NCBI GenBank assembly: GCA_016185955.1
Contig: JACPMQ010000048.1
Span: forward strand, 1 to 15,706
Origin: Candidatus Woesearchaeota archaeon
GTDB taxonomy: Archaea > Nanobdellota > Nanobdellia > Woesearchaeales > GW2011-AR4
Reading direction: 5' to 3'
Length of the DNA: 15,706 nt
Shown: positions 6,619 to 13,128 of the stretch, piece after piece
How the letters are laid out: the number at the start of each line of letters is the position of its first letter
How positions within the stretch are numbered: position 1 is the first letter of the stretch
Translations under genes and position numbers: made by a program
The notes under the pieces: model-generated
What the model was told of the DNA's origin: nothing
Databases searched by the model: none
The model's input: the letters and a program-made list of their open reading frames with translations, nothing else

Positions 6619-6837
6619 ATGACTAATCAGAATTTAAGGCTAATTCCATTGGCAGCCATGGAAAAAATACTTAAGAAATGCGGCGCTGACAGAGTGTCTG
6701 ACAAGTCTAAATCTGCCCTTAAAAACAGGATAGAAGAGATTGCAAATGAAATAGGAATTAAGGCAGTGAACCTTGCAAAGCATGCTGGGAGAGTGACTGT
6801 AAAAGCAGATGATGTCAAGCTTGCGGCGAAGAGCTAA
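6619..6837 (+). CDS. Archaeal histone (72 aa)
   Basis: Single histone-fold DNA-wrapping protein of HMfA/HMfB type. Seen in order are IPLAAMEKILKKCGADRVS (helix 1 and loop 1), a long central helix from SDKSKSALKNRIEEIANEIG to AVNLAKHAG, and RVTVKADDVKLAAKS (loop 2 and helix 3). RVTV and the DD are the usual DNA-contact and dimer signature. There is no tail and no linker, and its length is close to that of classic archaeal histones. It is encoded alone with its own TATA box, between the hairpin at 6529-6561 and repeat copy B at 6879-7022. Identification is secure from the fold motifs. Confidence 0.95.
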   Translation: MTNQNLRLIPLAAMEKILKKCGADRVSDKSKSALKNRIEEIANEIGIKAVNLAKHAGRVTVKADDVKLAAKS

Positions 6838-6846
6838 AACTAAACA

Positions 6847-6855
6847 TTTATAAAT
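6847..6855 (+). promoter_or_regulatory. TATA box before repeat copy B
   Basis: TTTATAAAT predicts transcription starting near 6878, almost exactly at the first base of the hairpin of copy B (6879). The RNA would therefore begin with that structure and could run on into eIF5A. Confidence 0.5.
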
Positions 6856-6878
6856 CTTTTATTTTCCCTTCTATAAAT

Positions 6879-7022
6879 GAAATTTCCACCGCTCTTAAGA
6901 GCGGTGGAAATTTCGCAATGACGAGATGAAGAGCAACTCAAGTAGGACGGTGGACAAAATGCGAAGGTTAATAAACCGCGCTGGTAAAAATTCCGCCGTT
7001 CATAGAACGGCGGAATTTTTAC
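6879..7022 (+). repeat. Hairpin-linker-hairpin repeat, copy B (possible structured RNA or eIF5A leader)
   Basis: The first stem, GAAATTTCCACCGCTCTT (6879-6896), pairs with 6897-6914. The second, GTAAAAATTCCGCCGTTC (6984-7001), pairs with 7005-7022 around an ATA loop. Between them are CAATGACGA and a linker of about 60 nt that is partly shared with copy A (65-199). Compared with copy A, stem 1 differs at two positions and both changes are compensated on the other arm. It occupies almost the whole gap between histone and eIF5A. Confidence 0.75.
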
Positions 7023-7039
7023 ATAATTAGCGGTATATT

Positions 7040-7438
7040 ATGGCAACAAAGGTTGAGAGTGTAGGCAGCTTGCAGAAAGGCAGCTATGTAATCATGGATG
7101 GAGTAGCATGCAGGGTTGTTGATGTTATCGTTTCAAAGTCAGGAAAGCATGGGCATTCAAAGGTAAGGTTTACCGGCATGGGCATAGTTGACGGGAAAAA
7201 AAGGGTTGTAGTAATGCCGGGCCATGACAATGTTGAAGTGCCTATAATTGAGAAAAGGTCAGCGCAAGTATTGTCTGTGCATGAAAATGCGGCAAATGTA
7301 ATGGATTCGGAAACATATGAGACATTTGATTTAGCGATTCCTGAGGAATTAAAAGGGCAAGTAACAGAAGGAGCAAATGTTTTGTATTGGACGATACTAA
7401 ATGATAAGGTAATGAAGCAGATAAAGGGCAGCGGTTAA
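7040..7438 (+). CDS. eif5a: Translation factor aIF5A (132 aa)
   Basis: Elongation/termination factor aIF5A, which binds the ribosomal E site and needs hypusine on one lysine. The modification loop is seen as SKSGKHGHSKVRF, with Lys36 as the hypusine or deoxyhypusine site. The N-terminal SH3-like half (MATKVESVGSLQKGSYVIMDG) and the C-terminal OB-fold half (AQVLSVHENAANVMDSETYE to YWTILNDKVMKQI) are complete, and the length is normal. It leads a tight cluster with eL40 (8 nt gap) and the M50 protease. Its 5' side is filled by repeat copy B, which may be part of its leader. Confidence 0.97.
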   Translation: MATKVESVGSLQKGSYVIMDGVACRVVDVIVSKSGKHGHSKVRFTGMGIVDGKKRVVVMPGHDNVEVPIIEKRSAQVLSVHENAANVMDSETYETFDLAIPEELKGQVTEGANVLYWTILNDKVMKQIKGSG

Positions 7439-7446
7439 ATTTAAAA

Positions 7447-7608
7447 ATGGTAAAGTTTCAAGAAGCTTACGGGAGAAAATTCAGGAGTATTTTTGTGTGC
7501 AAGAAATGCAGCACTAAAATGAGGACACAAAACGCAAAAATAATCCAAGGCAAGGTTAAATGCAGAAGATGCAATTTTAAGAGATTTAGGGCTGTAAGGA
7601 AAAAATGA
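7447..7608 (+). CDS. rpl40e: Ribosomal protein eL40 (53 aa)
   Basis: Small zinc-ribbon protein of the large ribosomal subunit. The translation begins MVKFQEAYGRKF and holds VCKKCSTKM and VKCRRCNFKRFRAVRKK, so two CxxC pairs that bind one zinc. The F-x-E-A start, the CxxC spacing and the basic end match archaeal eL40, including the longer form with about 15 residues between the cysteine pairs. It begins 8 nt after eIF5A, and its TGA overlaps the ATG of the next gene (ATGA at 7605-7608). A different small zinc-ribbon protein is possible but less likely. Confidence 0.85.
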   Translation: MVKFQEAYGRKFRSIFVCKKCSTKMRTQNAKIIQGKVKCRRCNFKRFRAVRKK

Positions 7609-8786
7609 GTTTTATTTTAGCACTGCTTGAGTACAAGGTTACGCTTATTTTTTATTTTCTGGTTTTTCTATTTGTTTACCTTAACAGGAAGAAATTTGAT
7701 ATTCACGGGAAGTTTATATTCCTTTACAGAACAAAAATCGGCATAAAATTTATGGGTATAGTTGCTAAAAGAGCAACAAAGATTGTTAAGGCAATTGGGC
7801 ATATAGCTGCTGCAACTGGCTTTTTAGGAATGATTTTTACCTTTATTTTTATTCTGTTCTCTGCTTATGGCATGTTAATTGACAGCTCAAAGACAAATGG
7901 AGCAAGTCCAGTAATTCCTGGATTGCCGATTGCAGGCACCGGCTTGGTGTTTCCTTTACTAACAGGCTGGATAGTGCTTTTTATAATCATAGCAGTGCAT
8001 GAATTTTCTCATGGAATTGTAGCATCTGCGCATAATATTAAAGTTAAGAATTCAGGCATGGCGTTTTTTGGCCCGATACTTGGAGCTTTTGTCGAACCTG
8101 ATGAAAAAAAACTTTCAAAAGAGAAAAGCTGGATACAATATTCGGTATTTGCAGCAGGACCGTTCTCAAATTTTTTAAGTTTTGTGATTGCTGTTTTAAT
8201 AGTATCATTCCTATTAAATCCTGCCTTAAGCTCTTTGTCCGTTTCCAAAGGGGCAATAATCTATTCTCAGCCCGGGCTGCCTGCAGACAAAGCAGGCATT
8301 TTAAATGATACAGTTGTTACAGCAATAAACGGCAAAAGCGTTTCTACAATCAAGGATTTTCAAGAGATTATGAAAGATATAGGGCCAAATAAAAAGATTG
8401 AGATAAAATCAAATGATAAGTCATACATTGTCACAACAACAGAAAATCCGGATGAGCATTCAAAAGGATATTTGGGAGTTTGGGTTACTGGAGAAAAATC
8501 AGAATTGAAGCACAGCACTTTTTTTAATGAAATTTTGTTTAGCATGCTTAAATGGAGCAAGCAGCTTTTAGGATGGCTTGCATTCCTCAGCCTTAATATA
8601 GGCTTGATTAACCTGCTTCCGGTTTTTGTTACAGACGGCGCAAGAATGCTGAAAGTCTTTTTTGAGAAAATAATCCAAGACAAGCAAAGAAGCATATCCG
8701 CATGGCTTTTTGTAAACTGGATGGCATTAGGCTCTCTTTTAATATTAATCTTTTTGCCGTTGTTTAGACTGATCAATTTGTTTTGA
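7605..8786 (+). CDS. M50 site-2 protease with PDZ domain (393 aa)
   Basis: Membrane zinc protease that cuts within membrane segments of its substrates. The zinc site is HEFSH (residues 132-136) inside a membrane helix, completed by NLLPVFVTDGARM (336-348), where Asp344 is the third ligand. Between them lies a PDZ domain at about 213-296 (YSQPGLPADKAGI, then TAINGKSVSTIKDFQ). N-terminal membrane segments lie at about 5-25 and 68-92, and others at about 122-142, 182-204 and 370-390. All catalytic residues are present and the length is typical of archaeal S2P. It overlaps eL40 by 4 nt (ATGA), so it is translated with the ribosomal genes. Its substrate is not apparent. Confidence 0.92.
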   Translation: MSFILALLEYKVTLIFYFLVFLFVYLNRKKFDIHGKFIFLYRTKIGIKFMGIVAKRATKIVKAIGHIAAATGFLGMIFTFIFILFSAYGMLIDSSKTNGASPVIPGLPIAGTGLVFPLLTGWIVLFIIIAVHEFSHGIVASAHNIKVKNSGMAFFGPILGAFVEPDEKKLSKEKSWIQYSVFAAGPFSNFLSFVIAVLIVSFLLNPALSSLSVSKGAIIYSQPGLPADKAGILNDTVVTAINGKSVSTIKDFQEIMKDIGPNKKIEIKSNDKSYIVTTTENPDEHSKGYLGVWVTGEKSELKHSTFFNEILFSMLKWSKQLLGWLAFLSLNIGLINLLPVFVTDGARMLKVFFEKIIQDKQRSISAWLFVNWMALGSLLILIFLPLFRLINLF

Positions 8787-8790
8787 AAGG

Positions 8791-9114
8791 TTAAGCTTTA
8801 GGCTTTTTGCCGTCAAAATATTCTTTGGCTTTTTCATTTCCAATAGGCTTCGCTTTATCTCCCAGCGCATAATAAACTTTTTCAGCTTCAGGGCCCCAAG
8901 AATAATGCCCTTTTTCCTTTTCTATTCTGCTTATTTTAAACTCATTTAAAGCAACGCCTTTTTTAAGATGGTAGTAGATGCTTCTCATTGTTACTTTTGG
9001 AAAAATTGAAACATAAGCCTTGTAAATTTCATAGCCATACCCTTCCTTCATAAAATAAAGAATCTCTACAATGCTCTGCCGTATTTCAGATTTTACAGGC
9101 CTGCCTCTTGCCAT
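8791..9114 (-). CDS. PadR-like winged-helix protein (107 aa)
   Basis: Small DNA-binding regulator. After MARGRPVKSEIRQSIVEILY comes FMKEGYGYEIYKAYVSIFPK and TMRSIYYHLKKG, an arrangement of helix, YGYEIYK turn and recognition helix like the PadR and related archaeal winged-helix families. The second half (FKISRIEKEKGHYSWGPEAE) would be the beta wing. There is no effector domain. It converges with the M50 protease gene, 4 nt between stops. It appears leaderless, with a TATA box (GTATAAATAC, 9136-9145 on the minus strand) about 25 nt before the ATG. Its target is unknown, and it could equally be a general archaeal winged-helix factor. Confidence 0.7.
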   Translation of the reverse strand: MARGRPVKSEIRQSIVEILYFMKEGYGYEIYKAYVSIFPKVTMRSIYYHLKKGVALNEFKISRIEKEKGHYSWGPEAEKVYYALGDKAKPIGNEKAKEYFDGKKPKA

Positions 9115-9135
9115 AAAATTATAATTTTAACAGAA

Positions 9136-9145
9136 GTATTTATAC
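9136..9145 (-). promoter_or_regulatory. TATA box of the winged-helix gene
   Basis: Minus-strand GTATAAATAC is spaced 21-31 nt from the ATG at 9114, which indicates a leaderless transcript. Confidence 0.55.
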
Positions 9146-9178
9146 TTTGCTGTAGGGGTAACTTCTAACACAACATAA

Positions 9179-9208
9179 AGGGTTTTTGCGAATTCAGTGC
9201 TTGTGCGT
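9179..9208 (+). repeat. Outer direct repeat, left copy
   Basis: AGGGTTTTTGCGAA, a 5-nt variable part, then TGCTTGTGCGT. The same two blocks in the same orientation recur at 15597-15627 with a 6-nt middle. The two copies lie just outside the inverted 210-bp elements. Confidence 0.7.
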
Positions 9209-9221
9209 CATTGCCAATTCA

Positions 9222-9431
9222 GAAACTGCTGACAATATAAGTGGCTGCTCCAGAGCCGCGCTACAGGCAAAATGGCGCATCTTGATTCTTTTTTCATCAT
9301 AAGAATATCTTATAGATACGCGCCATTTTGATAACAAAATTAACATTCTTCTGCCAGCCTACCGCCCCTTATTTTGGAGCAGCCACTTCAATGTTCCATA
9401 TATGTTTAGAATAAGAGGTGTTAGCAGTTAC
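9222..9431 (+). repeat. 210-bp nested-palindrome element, forward copy (MITE-like)
   Basis: Concentric inverted repeats are seen. The outer pair is GAAACTGCTGAC (9222-9233) with GTTAGCAGTTAC (9420-9431). Next is AAGTGGCTGCTCCA (9239-9252) with its exact complement (9375-9388), then CAAAATGGCGC (9268-9278) with 9320-9330, and ATTCTT (9285-9290) with AAGAAT (9301-9306). The inverted copy at 15348-15557 has the same length and about six differences. There is no open reading frame and no clear target duplication. It follows the RNR stop by 34 nt, so it could also act as its terminator. Together with the direct repeat, this accounts for most of the gap 9115-9465. Confidence 0.9.
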
Positions 9432-9465
9432 GGGGAAGACACAAATTTTTATATGAAATAAAAAA

Positions 9466-12441
9466 TCACTTGCATAACGCCCATCCGCAGTCTTTGCATG
9501 AAACGCAGCCTTCCTGTATCTGTGTTGCAGCTCCGCATTCAGGGCATGTCTTTGCTTTTGCTTGCGCGCCTTTAGCAACTAATCTTCCTGATTCAAGATC
9601 ATTTTCTGATATGCCTTCTTTGTTTAATATAGATGTTTGCTGCTGCTTCACCTCTGCAATTTCTTGCTTTATTTCCTTTTTCTTAGGCGCGACCAGAACT
9701 TGGTCTTTAATGCTGGAATCCCTGAATACAGTAACATCTTTGCAGCCAAGCTTGTAAGCAAGCAAGTAGCTTTCCCTCATATGGTCTATAGTTGCATCAG
9801 CAGGAAAATTATTGGTTTTTGATATCGAAGAGTCAACCCATTTTTGGAATGACGCTAACGCATGTATATGCTCCTCTGGGGTTATACCCAATGCAGTTAC
9901 AAATATTTTCTGCAGCTTTTTTGGAAAATTCTCAAGGTTTTGCACAGTGCCCTTATTATTGCATATTTCTTCCATTAACTCGTCTGAATAAATGCCCTCT
10001 TTCTTGAGAGCTTTCTCAAAAGCAGGATCCACATAATAAAAGCTTCCGACTTTAACATTTTTTTCAAATGCCAAGCTGTAAACAGGCTCTATTCCAGAAG
10101 AGCAGCCTGCAATCATTGAAATGCTTCCTGTAGGAGCAATAATTGTTGTGTAGCCGTTTCTTATGCCGTATTTTTTAATGTCTTGGCTTATTTTGCTCCA
10201 GTCAAAGTCCCATTCTTCTTTTAACTCAAAGCCTGCAAATGGCAGCTTTCCTTCATTATAAAAACTTTTATTGTAGTATGGCAGATTGCCGCGCTTCTTT
10301 GCAAGCTCTATGCTCTCTACTTTAGAATAATATGCAATGAATTGCATGAGCTTTTCCATAAATTTTCTTCCTTCTTCTGTGTTGTAAGAAAGCCTTAATT
10401 CATACAATAAATCTCCCAATCCCATAATACCCAAGCCTATTTTTCTTGTGGCAAGGCTCATTTCCTCTATCTGCTTTAACGGAAATTTATTTATGTCTAT
10501 CACATTATCCAGGAGCTTTGTGCATTTATGCACCGCATCTTTTAAGCCATTCCAGTCATAGTAAACATTGCCATTTTCATCTTCTTTTGCAAATGCCCAT
10601 ACATTTATGCTTCCAAGGTTGCATGGCTCGTTTGGGTAAAGCAGAACTTCACCACAATTATGCACAACTATACCGTTAGCTATGAATGAATGAGTCATCG
10701 GTTCTGTTATGTCATAGACTTCTTCAACACCATTTTGCTCAATTCTGTCTAAATTATCAATACCTTCTTCAGAATTAACAAAAATATCATCTTGTGTTGT
10801 TAATCTACTAGCTTCTTTCCATCCGTTAGAAGTCAGTATTCTATGGTTTGGTGTGCATTTTAATTGTAATCCATTTTTTGTTATTAAGTTTATTGTTTGT
10901 TTTTTCCCAGTTTTGAATGCCCTGAATTTTGAAGTGTAAACCGATTGTCTCAATAATAAATCTCCACTTTGAACTACTCTTTCCACGGCAATGTTAATTC
11001 CACCATTTGGATACTTTTCAGATAATTCTTTAATTGACATCAAGCCAGATTTTGTTGGGACTAAAGTATCTCCTGCAACACAAGGGTTAGTTGTCACAAT
11101 TGGCCCTAAATGCTCATAAAATGGATTATACTTATTTGAAGTATCATGAAATATCACGCCGGGCTCTGCAGATTCCCATGCCTGATAAACTATTTTGTCA
11201 AACAGCATTTTTGGGTTTACTGTTCTTACCACTTCATCATTTCTTGGATTTATTAAGGGGTAAGGCTCATTTTTGTTGTAATAATCCCAAAAGTCAGGCA
11301 TTATAAGCACGGATATGTTGAAGTTCCTTAATCCCTTGTTGCCTTCCTTTGCTGTTATAAACTTCTCAATGTCAGGATGGTTGCTGTTTAAAATGCCCAT
11401 GTTTGCTCCTCGCCTTATGCCCCCTTGCTTTACAACCTCTGTCATTGTGTCAAACATCTTCATAAATGATAAGGGGCCTGAGGCTGCTCCTGAAGTTGAA
11501 GAGACAAAATCCCCTTCTGGCCTTATTTTTGAGAAATTAAATCCTGTGCCGCCACCACTTTTGTGTATAATTGCAGTATGCTTTAAGGTATCCATTATGC
11601 TTTCCATGCTGTCTTCTATACCTAAAACAAAACATGCAGAGCCCATTCCCAATGAATTCCCAAAATTCGCAATAGCAGGAGTATTAGGCATGAATTTTTT
11701 TTCCACCATCAGCCCGTAAAAGTCATCTATTGCCTTTTCATATTTATTAAAATAATTATTATTTAATAAATCCAAAAACTGGCTCCATGACACCTTCATA
11801 TTTTTTTCCTTGTTATATCTCCCATAAATTCTCCTTATTCCTTCCATGTGGTATTGGTTTAGCTTGTATTTGCCAATAGAAAACTTATTGTCGAACTCTG
11901 CTTGATTAAAATCAGGCAGCTCAAAGGAATTTTGCTTGCTGCTTATGTCATAAACCTTTTCGTCATAAAAAATGTCAGGAAGCGCGGCATGTATTGCAAC
12001 CCTTGTAAAAAGCTGCTTTGGCGTTTCTATTAGCTTTCCCTTTTCATCTTTTTTTAGGTATCTTGCCTTTAAAACCCTTAGCGCGTTTAAATCAAAGTTT
12101 TTGTCAACATCATCTAAAAAATCCTTTTCCAAGAGCCTCATTTTTTGCTCTCTTAGCTCAGCCCTTTTTTGTCTGTACACAATGTAAGCTTTCGCAGTTT
12201 TAGCATGCCCTAATTCAATAAGGACTTTTTCTATTGTATCCTGCACATGCTCCACTGTAGGTATGCCCTCTAAATTCTTTTCAAGCTCTTCTATTACCAC
12301 ATCTGTTATTTTTTCGGCCTCTTCCCTATTTTTGCCTCCAACAGATATTGCAGCCTTGAGTATAGCATTCACTATTTTGCTTTTTTCAAAAGGCACTATG
12401 CTTCCATCACGCTTCCTTATTTCAGAAATATTTTGGGACAT
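9466..12441 (-). CDS. nrdJ: Class II (B12-dependent) ribonucleoside-diphosphate reductase with mini-intein
   Basis: Makes deoxyribonucleotides from ribonucleotides using adenosylcobalamin as radical source. In order: an ATP-cone at about 1-95 (IRKRDGSIVPFEKSKIVNAI), then the barrel with MPNTPAIANFG and GSACFV (Cys270, one of the redox pair), SGGGTGFNFSKIRP and GGIRRGANMG. TTNP (450-453) is interrupted by an intein (454-595) and continues as CGEV and NEPCNLGSIN. PTGSISMIAGCSSGIEPVYS follows. The C-terminal zinc-ribbon tail is CPECGA to CVSCKDCGWALCK, as in NrdJ. The spliced protein is about 849 aa. ATG at 12441 has a good GAGG ribosome site. No NrdB-type radical subunit is present. The cell must obtain cobalamin, probably from outside. 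Two NrdR-box-like palindromes lie upstream. Confidence 0.95.
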   Translation of the reverse strand: MSQNISEIRKRDGSIVPFEKSKIVNAILKAAISVGGKNREEAEKITDVVIEELEKNLEGIPTVEHVQDTIEKVLIELGHAKTAKAYIVYRQKRAELREQKMRLLEKDFLDDVDKNFDLNALRVLKARYLKKDEKGKLIETPKQLFTRVAIHAALPDIFYDEKVYDISSKQNSFELPDFNQAEFDNKFSIGKYKLNQYHMEGIRRIYGRYNKEKNMKVSWSQFLDLLNNNYFNKYEKAIDDFYGLMVEKKFMPNTPAIANFGNSLGMGSACFVLGIEDSMESIMDTLKHTAIIHKSGGGTGFNFSKIRPEGDFVSSTSGAASGPLSFMKMFDTMTEVVKQGGIRRGANMGILNSNHPDIEKFITAKEGNKGLRNFNISVLIMPDFWDYYNKNEPYPLINPRNDEVVRTVNPKMLFDKIVYQAWESAEPGVIFHDTSNKYNPFYEHLGPIVTTNPCVAGDTLVPTKSGLMSIKELSEKYPNGGINIAVERVVQSGDLLLRQSVYTSKFRAFKTGKKQTINLITKNGLQLKCTPNHRILTSNGWKEASRLTTQDDIFVNSEEGIDNLDRIEQNGVEEVYDITEPMTHSFIANGIVVHNCGEVLLYPNEPCNLGSINVWAFAKEDENGNVYYDWNGLKDAVHKCTKLLDNVIDINKFPLKQIEEMSLATRKIGLGIMGLGDLLYELRLSYNTEEGRKFMEKLMQFIAYYSKVESIELAKKRGNLPYYNKSFYNEGKLPFAGFELKEEWDFDWSKISQDIKKYGIRNGYTTIIAPTGSISMIAGCSSGIEPVYSLAFEKNVKVGSFYYVDPAFEKALKKEGIYSDELMEEICNNKGTVQNLENFPKKLQKIFVTALGITPEEHIHALASFQKWVDSSISKTNNFPADATIDHMRESYLLAYKLGCKDVTVFRDSSIKDQVLVAPKKKEIKQEIAEVKQQQTSILNKEGISENDLESGRLVAKGAQAKAKTCPECGAATQIQEGCVSCKDCGWALCK
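10657..11082 (-). other. RNR mini-intein (142 aa, no endonuclease)
   Basis: It begins CVAGDTLVPTKSG (block A), has block B LKCTPNHRILTSNGW with the TxxH-type His, and ends GVEEVYDITEPMTHSFIANG to VVHN followed by extein Cys. There is no LAGLIDADG helix and no room for one, so it cannot home by itself. The insertion splits NP from CGE, the motif that holds the thiyl-radical cysteine of all RNRs (N437, C439 and E441 in E. coli NrdA). The catalytic Cys therefore doubles as the +1 splicing nucleophile. Inteins at this RNR site are known in archaea from general knowledge. Confidence 0.93.
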
Positions 12442-12474
12442 TTTCTCAACCTCTTTATAAAAAATAAACTAAAT

Positions 12475-12485
12475 TTTTATAATAT
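12475..12485 (-). promoter_or_regulatory. TATA box of the RNR gene
   Basis: Minus-strand TATTATAAAAA lies about 35-45 nt before the ATG. The expected start is near 12454, leaving a short leader that holds GAGGTTGAG. A second AT-rich stretch (12454-12465) is too near the ATG. Confidence 0.5.
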
Positions 12486-12501
12486 ACCGCGCATGCTATA
12501 C

Positions 12502-12517
12502 ATACTATATATTGTAT
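12502..12517 (-). promoter_or_regulatory. NrdR-box-like palindrome, promoter-proximal
   Basis: Minus strand ATACAATATATAGTAT agrees with the bacterial NrdR-box consensus acaCwAtATaTwGtgt at 14 of 16 positions. It lies just upstream of the RNR TATA box. Confidence 0.45.
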
Positions 12518-12533
12518 ATTAGCTATTCTGTAA

Positions 12534-12549
12534 ACACGATATATAGTGT
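12534..12549 (-). promoter_or_regulatory. NrdR-box-like palindrome, distal
   Basis: Minus strand ACACTATATATCGTGT agrees with acaCwAtATaTwGtgt at 15 of 16 positions. It is 32 bp centre to centre from the proximal box (16 nt between), about three helical turns, as is usual for tandem NrdR boxes. Confidence 0.5.
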
Positions 12550-12645
12550 TTTTTAGATTTTTTGAAAGAAGTGTACTTCTATTTAAATGTTTTGAATATG
12601 ACGTTTACATTGTGTTATTTTGTTATGCACTATCATACTATTTTA

Positions 12646-12780
12646 TTATATGCTGTCAAGGTACGCATATCTTGAGCTTTCATCAATCATTATGTCCTCG
12701 CAATCGCGGCATATGTACGGATCGCTATGACCGCTTTTAAAAATTACATAGCCGCAACTTATGCACTTGTTTCGTTGCAT
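12646..12780 (-). CDS. Small zinc-ribbon protein (44 aa)
   Basis: The translation starts MQRNKCISCGYVIFKSGHSD and goes on with PYICRDCEDIMIDE. It is a four-cysteine zinc ribbon (CxxC, then CxxC) with a short acidic tail ending YLDSI. Its ATG lies inside the end of the acidic gene upstream, with 22 nt of overlap (12759-12780), so the two are translated together. It lacks the ATP-cone that would make it an NrdR. The function is unknown. Conserved cysteines and coupling argue that it is real, despite its length. Confidence 0.65.
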   Translation of the reverse strand: MQRNKCISCGYVIFKSGHSDPYICRDCEDIMIDESSRYAYLDSI

Positions 12781-12935
12781 AGCGCATCAGCCTCCTCATA
12801 ACCTTTCATAAATCCAAGCTCATTTGAGCTTATTTCATCATCTTCTAAAAGCTGCTCTCTTACCTCTTCAGAATAAATGCTGTCATCTTCTAAAATAGTA
12901 TCTAGCTCGTCGTCCCACATAACTTCTTTTCCCAT
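12759..12935 (-). CDS. Small acidic protein of unknown function (58 aa)
   Basis: Starts MGKEVMWDDELDTILEDD and ends GFMKGYEEADALCNETSA. It is strongly acidic and helical, with no domain that can be named. The ATG at 12935 is preferred to a GTG 9 nt upstream because GGTGG then sits as ribosome site 5 nt before it. A TATA-like TTATAAATA on the minus strand (around 12966-12974) fits a short leader. It overlaps the zinc-ribbon gene and is divergent from the PhoU-like gene. It may be a partner or adaptor of the zinc ribbon, but this is only inference from the overlap. Confidence 0.6.
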   Translation of the reverse strand: MGKEVMWDDELDTILEDDSIYSEEVREQLLEDDEISSNELGFMKGYEEADALCNETSA

Positions 12936-13052
12936 CCTTACCACCCCCTTATATATTTTTAGCTCTTATTTATAATTTAAATCAAAAGAATTAAATATAT
13001 ATAGTTATTCTTTATACTATATATACAACTTATTTGTTATATACACTAAATG

Positions 13053-13066
13053 TTTATACTATAAAA
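13053..13066 (+). promoter_or_regulatory. TATA box of the PhoU-like gene
   Basis: TTTATACTATAAAA predicts a transcription start near 13085, within the 43-bp palindrome that begins at 13068. A similar TTTATACTATATATA lies at about 13011-13025. Confidence 0.5.
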
Positions 13067-13067
13067 A

Positions 13068-13110
13068 CAAAACACTAAAAAATCTGCAAGGCAGATTTTT
13101 TAGTGTTTTG
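13068..13110. promoter_or_regulatory. 20-bp perfect palindrome over the PhoU-like transcription start
   Basis: CAAAACACTAAAAAATCTGC (13068-13087) pairs exactly with 13091-13110 around AAG. It sits between the TATA box and the start codon of the PhoU-like gene, where a repressor would block initiation. As RNA it could instead be a T-rich terminator or attenuator hairpin. The rest of the divergent gap 12945-13128 is AT-rich promoter sequence. Confidence 0.75.
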
Positions 13111-13128
13111 GAATAATTAACATAAGGG

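Noticed and set aside
9369..9578. Minus-strand reading frame across the repeat and the RNR tail
   Set aside because: It overlaps the RNR zinc-ribbon end in another frame and reads through the palindromic element.
11315..11719. 134-codon plus-strand reading frame opposite the RNR
   Set aside because: It mirrors conserved RNR codons on the other strand and shows no protein-family features.
12568..12581. AGAAGT-GT-ACTTCT palindrome as a regulatory site
   Set aside because: It is a short, single occurrence with no link to a known operator and easily due to chance.
12546..12740. 64-codon plus-strand reading frame in the RNR/zinc-ribbon gap
   Set aside because: The opposite strand carries the four-cysteine zinc-ribbon gene, and the plus frame has no recognisable features.
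12646..12780. Zinc-ribbon protein as an NrdR
   Set aside because: It has only 44 residues and lacks the ATP-cone domain that defines NrdR.
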